From Pseudomonadota bacterium (GTDB taxonomy: Bacteria > Pseudomonadota > Alphaproteobacteria > Ferrovibrionales > Ferrovibrionaceae): a stretch of DNA of 6,873 nucleotides. Positions 1 through 5,893 of this stretch are shown in pieces. The number at the start of each line of letters is the position of its first letter. Position 1 is the stretch's first letter. Under the pieces are notes generated by a model. It was not told the origin of the DNA. It saw only the letters and a program-made list of their open reading frames with translations, and did not search any database. The stretch is taken from NCBI GenBank assembly GCA_021793055.1, contig JAJYTL010000176.1, positions 1 to 6,873 of the forward strand, given 5' to 3'. A program made the translations under genes and the position numbers.

Positions 1-271
1 TGAGCTCGCAAACAATTTGGCCCTTGCGGCCGGCCGCGGCCAGCGCCGCCGCGGTCTCGTCAAGCGCGGCGACGGTCGGCAGGCTGGTTAAGATCACGTC
101 GGCCTCTTTCGCGACCTCTGCGGCCGACGCCAAGGGGACGGCGCCGAACCGGCTTAACGCTTGGCGCCGTTCCGCGACGATATCGAAGCCAACGACCGAA
201 AAGCCCGCCTTGGCGCAATTCCGCGCGATCGACGAACCCATAATGCCGATTCCAATGACGCCGACTTTCAC
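1..271 (-). CDS. NAD-binding beta-hydroxyacid dehydrogenase (3-hydroxyisobutyrate dehydrogenase-like), N-terminal part only
   Basis: The first 90 codons of an oxidoreductase that runs off the left edge. From a GTG start it opens with a beta-strand and the dinucleotide-binding motif GIGIMG (residues 7-12). An acidic residue follows at the end of the second strand (D30 in VVGFD), which in this fold favours NAD over NADP. LTSLPT further on is typical of the 6-phosphogluconate/3-hydroxyisobutyrate dehydrogenase superfamily, whose members oxidise beta-hydroxyacids or reduce the matching semialdehydes in the cytoplasm. The start is supported by GGGAGG at 281-286, 9 bases upstream. The start codon overlaps the TetR stop codon (shared bases 268-271, GTGA), so the two genes are probably translationally coupled. 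The catalytic Lys region and C-terminal domain lie outside the window, so the substrate cannot be named. An imine-reductase-like or glyoxylate-reductase-like member is possible. Confidence 0.85.
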   Translation of the reverse strand, partial: MKVGVIGIGIMGSSIARNCAKAGFSVVGFDIVAERRQALSRFGAVPLASAAEVAKEADVILTSLPTVAALDETAAALAAAGRKGQIVCEL

Positions 272-987
272 GTCGCTTTTCCTCCCTTTGCGCTGGTTGC
301 GCCCTCCGTCCGTCGAGCGCGGGCGGGATGCGTTCTTTCGAGCAAAATACCGACCGCGCGGCGCACGAGATCCGAGAAATCGTCGCTGACGCGGCTCTGA
401 TAGATGTATTTGCGCACGGCGTAATAGAACAAGCCACCGTGCATCAGCCAAACCTCCTCCAGTTCGATCTCGCTGATCGGAATGACATCGGGATCGGGGA
501 GGCCGCGATGATGGCGCAACTCGGCGCAGACCGGCCGCAAAATCGCGCTCTCGACAATGCGGATGTATCGCCGGTTGATGTCGTGTCCCATCAACGCCGA
601 GAACATGTAGATGCGAACCCATTCATACGTATACGTAGCCTGCGCATAGGCCGCGTAGAACTCGACCAGGCGATCCATCAGCGGCCGCGAGCGGTCCCCG
701 ATCAACTTGCCCCAGGCCGGATCGATGCGCTGCAGGAATACCTCGCGAAAAACGCGATCGATCAAGTCCTGCTTGGTGGCGAAATAGCGGTAGAGAAGCG
801 GCTGAGCGATGCCGGCGCGCTCGGCGAATTCGCGCGTCTGGCCGCCGAACCCGACCTCCGCGAAGAAGCGGATCGCTTCGTCGACGATCTGCCGCTCGCG
901 ATCCGCCGCCGGCAGCCGGCGCGCGGAGCGCAGTCGGGATGTCCGGCTTTCTGCTTCGCTTCGGCGGCGGCGAACGGGATTGGCCAA
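268..987 (-). CDS. TetR/AcrR-family transcriptional regulator
   Basis: A 239-residue protein. An arginine-rich N-terminal arm (residues 1-28) precedes a TetR-type helix-turn-helix at about 32-76: IVDEAIRFFAEVGF, then TREFAERAGIAQPLLYRYF with TKQDLI, the usual TetR_N signature. The rest (about 80-220) is helical and would form the dimerising, ligand-binding domain. It is variable in this family, so the inducer cannot be predicted. The start is TTG (985-987): AAGGAG at 997-1002 lies 9 bases upstream, and no better ATG precedes the helix-turn-helix. It follows the serine hydrolase gene by 90 bases, has a promoter-like element and an inverted repeat of its own in that gap, and overlaps the dehydrogenase start by 4 bases. 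I infer an autoregulated local repressor of the cluster. The basic arm may add minor-groove contacts. The C-terminal 20 residues are low-complexity and probably disordered. Confidence 0.93.
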   Translation of the reverse strand: MANPVRRRRSEAESRTSRLRSARRLPAADRERQIVDEAIRFFAEVGFGGQTREFAERAGIAQPLLYRYFATKQDLIDRVFREVFLQRIDPAWGKLIGDRSRPLMDRLVEFYAAYAQATYTYEWVRIYMFSALMGHDINRRYIRIVESAILRPVCAELRHHRGLPDPDVIPISEIELEEVWLMHGGLFYYAVRKYIYQSRVSDDFSDLVRRAVGILLERTHPARARRTEGATSAKGGKAT

Positions 988-1023
988 AATTCTCGTCTCC
1001 TTGTCGCGGTCGGTTGGGGTCCG

Positions 1024-1040
1024 CGATCCATACGGGATCG
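1024..1040. promoter_or_regulatory. Inverted repeat, candidate TetR operator
   Basis: Perfect 6-bp arms CGATCC and GGATCG with a 5-bp spacer, 17 bp in all, lie 37 bp upstream of the TetR start codon. The repeat covers the candidate -10 hexamer at 1027-1032. Size, symmetry and position suit a TetR-family dimer repressing its own gene. Only one copy is visible, so assignment to this regulator is inference. Confidence 0.45.
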
Positions 1041-1055
1041 ACGCCGCTTCGTCAA
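1027..1055 (-). promoter_or_regulatory. Candidate sigma-70-type promoter of the TetR gene
   Basis: On the minus strand, TTGACG (1050-1055, one mismatch to TTGACA) is followed by exactly 17 bp and then TATGGA (1027-1032, a weak -10). Transcription would start near 1020, giving a leader of about 30 bases that contains the AAGGAG ribosome-binding site of the TetR gene. The inverted repeat overlaps the -10. It would let the regulator and the dehydrogenase be transcribed separately from the hydrolase genes upstream. Confidence 0.4.
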
Positions 1056-1077
1056 CGTTGGGCGGCGCCTCTCGGGT

Positions 1078-2841
1078 TCAGGTGCGCGCCGTATCGCCGT
1101 CCTTTGGCGGTATAACCGGCAACAAGAGATAGGCCGCCCGCGAGGGGTCGGTGTGCAAGGTGACGCGATTGGCGAAGATGTCGGGCGGCCGGTCGCGCGG
1201 ATCGTCATGCAGGAACGGGCCGCACCCGGTCATCTCGTTCTTGAAGTTCGAAAGGCGCCCGCCGCTCTTGCCGCCATATTGGTAATCCTTGCCGCGTACG
1301 GTGAGCGCGATCCGGTATCCGGCCGGCACCACGACCGAGGTCGGCCAAATCTCGACCTCGACATCGACCGGCTCGCCGGGCTTGAGCGGCCAAATCTCAT
1401 CATGGCAGTGATACGGCCGGTAGGGTGTGCTCAAGGCCGGATCGAGCTTGCGCCGCGAGGCGCGAAGCCAGCCCTGGGCGACCGGCGTGTGGGGATCAAT
1501 CGCGCCCTGGAACACCACTTCCTCGCCGTTCGGCGCGAAGACGCGCAGCACGAGGAAGAGGTCGGCATCTGCGGTCGACGCGGAAATCGCGAGCTTGGCC
1601 GCCACAGGCCCGGTTATCTCCGTCGTTGCTGCAAGCGGCGCGGAATGGAACGTGAGGCCATCGCCCATCGCCTCGTATTCCGCCTGCTCGGTGGCCTCGG
1701 GCGGTTCAGGCGTGAGGGCCCGGTTCTTGAGGTCGAGATAAAACCGCGTCCAGCGCGTGCGTGGGATCGGCCAATCCGCCTCCTTTCGCTCGTCGAATCC
1801 ATCGACGCGACGCACCTGAAGCCGCACTTTCGGCTGCTCGTTCCAGCCGTTCCGATCGCCATTCAGGAAATAATCAAAGAAGCGCTTCTGCAGCGCCACG
1901 CCGTAATCGGTGTAGAAGCTGGTCCAATGCTCCAGACCATGGCATTCGAGCCATTTCTCGCTCGCTGCGGCGCGCAGGTAACCCTCGAAATTGCCGCGCG
2001 GGTGCAAGCCTTGGCCGCCCCAATTGGCGGCGGAGAGAAAAGGCGTCGTGACCTTGGCCCAAATCGGCGAGCGGGCCTTGTGGTAGTCGTCGTCGAGCGG
2101 ATGAGCGAGAATTTCGCGGCCGAAATCGCAACGGTTCTTCGCCAATTCCGCGTCGGTCAGAGTCTCGGGACCGCAGGCCGGCTCGCCAGTGATCGGACTT
2201 TTCGGCCCGCGCACGCCGAGACCGTGCTGCACGGTCTTGACCTGCATGTCGTACCAGTTCGCCCAGAAGGTGCTGAGAATGCCGCCATGATGCGTCATGT
2301 CGCGGTACCAATCGGCAGCGCCCTCCCAAATGCACATGGCGGCGAGGTGCGGCGGTTGCAGCGACGCGACCTGCCATTGGTTGATGCCGTAATAGGAAAT
2401 GCCGCTGAGGCCGACCTTGCCGTTGCTCCACGGCTGCACGCCGGCCCATTCGATGCAGTTGTAATAGTCCTTGGTCTCGCGCGGCGAAAAATGGTCGATA
2501 TAGCCGGGCGAGCGACCGCAGCCCCTGGAATCCACCCGCACGCAAACATAGCCATCGGGCACCCATTTTTCCGGATCCGCGACTTCCCAGTTCTGGTACT
2601 TGTTGGTGGATCCGGCGGCCACGTCCGGGTGGTTGGCGACCATACGCTGCCACGCGCTCGGGTAGCCATCCTGAAACGCGAGCCCCTTGGCGTAGGGGCC
2701 ATAGGTCAGGATCACCGGATAGCGGCCTTCGGCCGGCGGACGAAACACGTCGGCCCGCAAGACGAGCCCATCGTCCATCGCGATCGGCACATCCCAGTCG
2801 ATCCGCATTCCATCGCGGGTTTCGCTTTTTATCTCGTCCAC
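1078..2841 (-). CDS. CocE/NonD-family alpha/beta hydrolase (X-Pro dipeptidyl-peptidase S15-like)
   Basis: A 587-residue cytoplasmic serine hydrolase with no signal peptide, of normal length for the CocE/glutaryl-7-ACA acylase group, which cleaves esters or amides of small molecules. The N-terminal alpha/beta hydrolase domain (about 13-350) shows the early strand with a likely oxyanion-hole tyrosine (LTYGPY, Y47 or Y50), the VRVDSRGCGRS strand (101-111) and the nucleophile elbow GISYYG with S149. H305 in HGLEHW is the likely catalytic His. Where CocE-type enzymes carry the catalytic Asp (a GWYD-like motif) this protein reads NWGG (273-276), so the acid must be elsewhere. About 355-580 is the jelly-roll PepX C-terminal domain (strand-rich, VVVPAGYRIALTV). 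The start is GTG with GGAGG at 2849-2853, 7 bases upstream. The dikinase-like gene ends 33 bases before it, so the two are probably cotranscribed. Substrate unknown. Confidence 0.93.
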   Translation of the reverse strand: MDEIKSETRDGMRIDWDVPIAMDDGLVLRADVFRPPAEGRYPVILTYGPYAKGLAFQDGYPSAWQRMVANHPDVAAGSTNKYQNWEVADPEKWVPDGYVCVRVDSRGCGRSPGYIDHFSPRETKDYYNCIEWAGVQPWSNGKVGLSGISYYGINQWQVASLQPPHLAAMCIWEGAADWYRDMTHHGGILSTFWANWYDMQVKTVQHGLGVRGPKSPITGEPACGPETLTDAELAKNRCDFGREILAHPLDDDYHKARSPIWAKVTTPFLSAANWGGQGLHPRGNFEGYLRAAASEKWLECHGLEHWTSFYTDYGVALQKRFFDYFLNGDRNGWNEQPKVRLQVRRVDGFDERKEADWPIPRTRWTRFYLDLKNRALTPEPPEATEQAEYEAMGDGLTFHSAPLAATTEITGPVAAKLAISASTADADLFLVLRVFAPNGEEVVFQGAIDPHTPVAQGWLRASRRKLDPALSTPYRPYHCHDEIWPLKPGEPVDVEVEIWPTSVVVPAGYRIALTVRGKDYQYGGKSGGRLSNFKNEMTGCGPFLHDDPRDRPPDIFANRVTLHTDPSRAAYLLLPVIPPKDGDTART

Positions 2842-2874
2842 TGCGCGTCCTCCGCAACCGGCGAAGCCATTACC

Positions 2875-4161
2875 TCATCGCATCCAACGCACGACGCCGG
2901 CGATCCCGTCGACCGCGACCGTCGAGCCGTCCGGAATCCGCCGTGTGGCATTCAAGACCCCGAGCACCATGGGCACGCCGCGCTCGCGCGCGAGCGAGGC
3001 CAAATGCGATGTGCTGCCACCGAGTTCCGCCACCACGCCGCCGACCATAGGCAGGACCTGGGCAAGCGCCGGCCCCGGAACCTGGGTCACCAGGATATCC
3101 CCCGGGCCGACCCGTCCGAGCTCGCATTCGCAGGTCACGACACAGGCCCGGCCCTGGCTCCAGCCGATACCGGACGGCTGGCCGTTCAAGCGCGGATGCT
3201 GCAGCCAAATCTCGTCCGGCGCCGATTCGCGCGTCTCGACATGAAGCGGCCGCGCCTGGAGCAGCTTGAAGCCGGTCTCGTCCATCGCCCATTCGATCTC
3301 GACCGGCTGCTCCATCAGTGCCTCTGCCTTCAGCAGCAGCCGTCCGAGCTCGCTGGCTTCGTCTCCATTCAAGCAGGGTGCGTCGTCGTGATCGTGGGCA
3401 ACGCCATGCCTCGATGTCCGGTGCCCGCGCGAGCAGGATTCCTGATGATGGGAACGGCCGGGTTGATTGTGGATCACCATCGCGTCGCGGCCGAGCTCGA
3501 TATGGTCTGGCACAACTTCGCCCTGGGCAATTGCGGAACCAAGGCCGGGCGTCGCGCTCAGGATCATGCCGTCGTCCGCCGTTCGGCTCAGGCCGCCGCC
3601 CGAAGCGCGCGCCTCGACCAGCGGCTGGATGATGACCGCCATCCCGGTATCGGCGGGATCGAGATCGTGGCTCGCCATATAGCGAAGCGCCCGGGTCGAC
3701 CACAGCGCCGCCCAGCAGGCCCGCACGGCGGTGAAGAAATCCGCCTCCGATTCGAGACCGAGGTAGCTCTCGAACTGACCGGCGAAGCTCGATCCGAAGC
3801 GATCTTCCACCAGCGCCGAGGAGCGCACCGCGACGCGCGTGCCGGGCACGGCCCTAAGCGCGTTCCAGGCGGCAAGGAGGGGCTCGCGGATCTCATGCGC
3901 GATCGGCGTCTCCATCAGGCCAAGCTTGACGCGGAGCGCGTGGCGCCGCGCCTCGAAACCTGGGCTCTGGAAAACGGCGCGTACCGCTTCGCCAAGCCCG
4001 AGGGATTCGATCTGCGTCCGATAGGCCGCAGCATCAACGCAGAAGCCGCCCGGTGTCGGCAGGCCGGCCTGGGCGAGGGCGGCCTGGTTCGCGGCCTTAG
4101 GCCCGAAGCGAGCCGGGTCGCGTGCCGCGGCGTCCTGCAGCGGAATGACGAATGCGGTCAT
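2875..4161 (-). CDS. PEP/pyruvate dikinase-like protein: ATP-grasp plus phosphohistidine domain, no barrel
   Basis: A 428-residue member of the PEP synthase/pyruvate phosphate dikinase superfamily. The ATP-grasp (PPDK_N) domain covers about 5-306: FGPKAAN near residue 20, AVRSSALVEDRFGSSFAGQF (111-130), GLGSAIAQGEVVPDH (206-220) and IEWAMDETGFKLLQARPL (289-306). The swivelling phosphohistidine domain follows (about 330-428), with GGSTSH placing the phospho-accepting His at 386. Such enzymes pass phosphate from ATP to that His and then to an acceptor. The C-terminal PEP/pyruvate barrel of the roughly 800-residue family members is absent, as is the rifampicin-binding domain of rifampin phosphotransferase. 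The acceptor therefore lies on a partner or is unidentified. Residues 237-260 form a His-rich loop. I chose the ATG at 4159-4161 (GAGG at 4169-4172, 7-base spacing) over a TTG 30 bases upstream. An intrinsic terminator precedes the gene. Confidence 0.9.
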   Translation of the reverse strand: MTAFVIPLQDAAARDPARFGPKAANQAALAQAGLPTPGGFCVDAAAYRTQIESLGLGEAVRAVFQSPGFEARRHALRVKLGLMETPIAHEIREPLLAAWNALRAVPGTRVAVRSSALVEDRFGSSFAGQFESYLGLESEADFFTAVRACWAALWSTRALRYMASHDLDPADTGMAVIIQPLVEARASGGGLSRTADDGMILSATPGLGSAIAQGEVVPDHIELGRDAMVIHNQPGRSHHQESCSRGHRTSRHGVAHDHDDAPCLNGDEASELGRLLLKAEALMEQPVEIEWAMDETGFKLLQARPLHVETRESAPDEIWLQHPRLNGQPSGIGWSQGRACVVTCECELGRVGPGDILVTQVPGPALAQVLPMVGGVVAELGGSTSHLASLARERGVPMVLGVLNATRRIPDGSTVAVDGIAGVVRWMR

Positions 4162-4189
4162 GACACAACCTCGGATCAGCTCGCGGACC

Positions 4190-4231
4190 AAAAACAGCCG
4201 CCTCGCCGCCCGCGGAAGGCGGCGAGGCGGC
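4190..4231 (-). terminator. Intrinsic (Rho-independent) terminator after the M24 hydrolase gene
   Basis: A perfect 14-bp GC-rich inverted repeat has arms 4197-4210 and 4218-4231 and a 7-base loop. Read on the minus strand, the hairpin is followed by TGTTTTT (4196-4190), the expected U-tract. It begins 14 bases after the M24 stop codon and ends 28 bases before the start codon of the dikinase-like gene. There is no T-tract on the plus-strand side, so it acts leftward only. Confidence 0.85.
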
Positions 4232-4244
4232 CATTATCCTGGCA

Positions 4245-5513
4245 CTAAAGGCCGAGCGTGGAATAACCCGGCATCGGGTCGACCACGGTGATCTGCTCGA
4301 CCGGAAAATGCGAAATCAACTCGGTGCGATCGGGGTGGACGATCAGCATCTCCTCAATCCGCACGCCCCATTGCAGCGGCTTGCCGTGCTGGGTTTCGAG
4401 TGCGAAAACCATGCCAGGCTTGATCTCGACCGGGTGATCCAGCGACCAGATACGCGAAATGACCGGTTGGTCGTATTGGGCGAGGCCGAGCCCATGGCCC
4501 CAAAGATTGGCCGCCGCCTGATCCTCCTCGGCATAGCCCCAGGCTTCCTTCGCCGAGGGCCACTTCGAGGCAATCTCGCGCGTCGTCGTGCCGGCCTTCA
4601 CCGCCTTAATGGAATCGTAGAGCCATTTCAGCGCGGTGGCGTAAACGTCCTTCTGTTCCTGGGTCGGCTCCTTGCCGACGCAATAGGTGCGGTAGTAGCA
4701 GGACTTGTAGCCGTTCCACGTGAGCGCGGCGAGATCCATGAAGACGATGTCGCCGGGCTGGATGATGCGGTCCGAGAAGTTGCGCCAATTCGGCCAGGTG
4801 TTGGGACCGGACGAGACGATGACGTCCTCCACGTCCTCCATCCCCGGAACCGAATAGAGAAATTCCATGATATGCGCGGTAACCTGGTTCTCGGTGCGAC
4901 CTGGCTTCAAGAACTTCATGCATTCCCAATGCGCGGCATCGCCGATGGCGCCGACGATGCGCATGCATTCCTGCTCATCCTCGTTCTTGACCGCGCGCGC
5001 CTCCATCATCGGCGTCATGCCATCAGTCCAGTCGATGCCGGCGTCCTTGAAGGCTTGCAGCATGTTGATGTCGATGAAATCGACGCCAAGCTTCATGCCG
5101 CCGACATTGGCCTTCTTCATTTCCTCGATCACCGCGTTGGTGAATTTCTTCACCTGCTGCGCCGAAGCCGGTCCGGCCGCGCCTTTGATCCAGGCATAGG
5201 ACCAGCGCACGTTCCGCTTCGGGATCCAGGGCGAATGCCGCTCGATCTGGATGCCGATATCGCCCTGTTCGAAAAGCACCGGGGCGTCGTCGCCGCAAAG
5301 CATGGCGTAACGAAGTCCAGGCTTCAGCCGGTTCCAGCCCGGCGTCATCGTGCTGGTGACGTAGCGTACGTTCTCGTCGTACATCAGGAGCATCGCGCCG
5401 AGCCCGTGGGCTTTCATGCGTTCCCGCGCGCGCTCGAGACGGTATTTACGCAGCCGATCCCAATTGACGCGCTGCTGCCAATCCATGCCCAGTATGCCAA
5501 AGCTCGCACTCAT
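4245..5513 (-). CDS. M24-family (pita-bread fold) hydrolase, aminopeptidase P/creatinase/DddP-like, with altered metal site
   Basis: A 422-residue protein with the two-domain layout of the aminopeptidase P/creatinase group: a creatinase-type N-terminal domain (about 15-165; LGAMLLMYDENVRYVTS) and an M24 catalytic domain (about 175-410). Canonical metal ligands are present at D260 (VFMD), H340 (GHGLGL), E373 (FALE) and E387 (VRIEE). The second Asp ligand, normally in an S-D-x-x-R-T motif, is replaced by C272 in SCYYRT, and the usual H-E-x-P of peptidases is YDQP (348-351). Loss of ligands or of the peptidase motif is known in non-peptidase M24 members such as creatinase and the DMSP lyase DddP, so a small-molecule hydrolase or lyase is as likely as a peptidase. 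The ATG start has AGGAG at 5520-5524, 6 bases upstream. It is the first gene after the 380-bp gap and is followed by a terminator. No signal peptide. Confidence 0.9.
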   Translation of the reverse strand: MSASFGILGMDWQQRVNWDRLRKYRLERARERMKAHGLGAMLLMYDENVRYVTSTMTPGWNRLKPGLRYAMLCGDDAPVLFEQGDIGIQIERHSPWIPKRNVRWSYAWIKGAAGPASAQQVKKFTNAVIEEMKKANVGGMKLGVDFIDINMLQAFKDAGIDWTDGMTPMMEARAVKNEDEQECMRIVGAIGDAAHWECMKFLKPGRTENQVTAHIMEFLYSVPGMEDVEDVIVSSGPNTWPNWRNFSDRIIQPGDIVFMDLAALTWNGYKSCYYRTYCVGKEPTQEQKDVYATALKWLYDSIKAVKAGTTTREIASKWPSAKEAWGYAEEDQAAANLWGHGLGLAQYDQPVISRIWSLDHPVEIKPGMVFALETQHGKPLQWGVRIEEMLIVHPDRTELISHFPVEQITVVDPMPGYSTLGL

Positions 5514-5721
5514 ATCGATCTCCTGTCTGGCGAGTTAAAGCGGCCCGCGCGGGGGAGGGGTCGTTGTTGGTCGGCCGGATATTTTAACATTCCCCCCACG
5601 GCGTTCTTAGCAGCCGGGCGTCCTGTTCCCCAATCCGTCGCTTTCGCCGTCGGCGGGTCGGACCCCGGTTGACGCTTCCCCGGCGCGGACGGTGCCGGCG
5701 CCGTGCCCGGGAGCGTCTTTA

Positions 5722-5735
5722 TGATCAATTGATCA
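5722..5735. promoter_or_regulatory. Perfect 14-bp palindrome TGATCAATTGATCA, candidate operator
   Basis: A perfect AT-rich palindrome in a GC-rich gap, placed 3-16 bases downstream of a candidate leftward -10, where it would cover the transcription start. This is the usual site for a repressor blocking initiation. It is not an FNR/FixK box, because the TTGAT and ATCA halves are 6 rather than 4 apart. Nor does it resemble the inverted repeat upstream of the TetR gene, so a different, probably unlinked, regulator is likely. Confidence 0.5.
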
Positions 5736-5737
5736 AC

Positions 5738-5765
5738 ACTATAGCTTGAGCGGCAATTCCCGCAA
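5738..5765 (-). promoter_or_regulatory. Candidate sigma-70-type promoter for the M24 hydrolase transcript
   Basis: On the minus strand, TTGCGG (5760-5765) and TATAGT (5738-5743) are separated by 16 bp. Both hexamers are four-of-six or better to consensus. Initiation would fall near 5731, inside the palindrome, leaving a leader of about 215 bases before the M24 ATG. A second possible -10 (TAAAAT, 5581-5586) lies closer to the gene but has no good -35. Confidence 0.35.
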
Positions 5766-5849
5766 CCGCTATTCTTCGCCGCCCGTCGCTCGTCCGCGAG
5801 GGGCAGGCGGCGGGCAAGACCCGGTCGTTTCCGGAATCGAACGAGGTGC

Positions 5850-5870
5850 GCGGCCCCGTCGAGGAGCCGC
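5850..5870 (-). other. Weak hairpin downstream of the histidine kinase stop
   Basis: Arms 5850-5857 and 5863-5870 pair over 8 bp (one G-U wobble in minus-strand RNA) around a 5-base loop, 23 bases after the kinase stop codon. No T-tract follows, so it is at best a Rho-assisted or processing structure. It may be chance in GC-rich sequence. Confidence 0.25.
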
Positions 5871-5893
5871 TAATCGACCGGACGGATCGGCCG

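Larger units (their letters stand above)
5514..5893. other. 380-bp intergenic region between the M24 hydrolase and the histidine kinase
   Basis: I find no convincing gene on either strand. It holds the palindrome at 5722-5735, the promoter-like element at 5738-5765, a weak hairpin just after the kinase stop (5850-5870), an imperfect inverted repeat with arms 5781-5789 and 5807-5815 (one mismatch), and an AT-rich patch at 5580-5590 in otherwise GC-rich DNA. The part from 5514 to about 5730 would be the long leader of the M24 mRNA if the promoter is real. Confidence 0.7.

Noticed and set aside
1042..1067. CGCCGC/GCGGCG hairpin after the CocE-like gene as a terminator
   Set aside because: Only 6 bp with a 14-base loop and no T-tract, and it overlaps the better supported TetR promoter.
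4162..4191. Upstream TTG start for the dikinase-like gene (10 more residues)
   Set aside because: The added residues (MVRELIRGCV) do not resemble family N-termini, and the ATG at 4159-4161 has a well-spaced GAGG.
328..4248. A 1306-codon open frame on the plus strand
   Set aside because: It lies exactly codon-on-codon antisense to the TetR, CocE-like and dikinase-like genes, which all share one minus-strand frame. Antisense stops would need TTA, CTA or TCA codons in the sense genes, which are rare in GC-rich DNA. The product is Arg/His/Ala-rich and shows no domain, whereas the minus-strand genes show clear families.
4308..5672. A 454-codon open frame on the plus strand
   Set aside because: Codon-on-codon antisense to the M24 hydrolase for the same reason; low-complexity product without motifs.
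5510..5728. 72-codon minus-strand ORF ending in an ATGA overlap with the M24 start
   Set aside because: It would start at a TTG inside the palindrome with no ribosome-binding site. The product is Pro/Arg-rich without a recognisable domain. A 26-codon inner ORF from the ATG at 5588-5590 keeps the overlap, but its G-run is too close to the ATG to act as a ribosome-binding site. A translated leader peptide is not excluded.
5722..5735. FNR/FixK-type box
   Set aside because: The half sites are separated by 6 rather than 4 bases and one outer base does not match, so the anaerobic-regulator consensus is not met.
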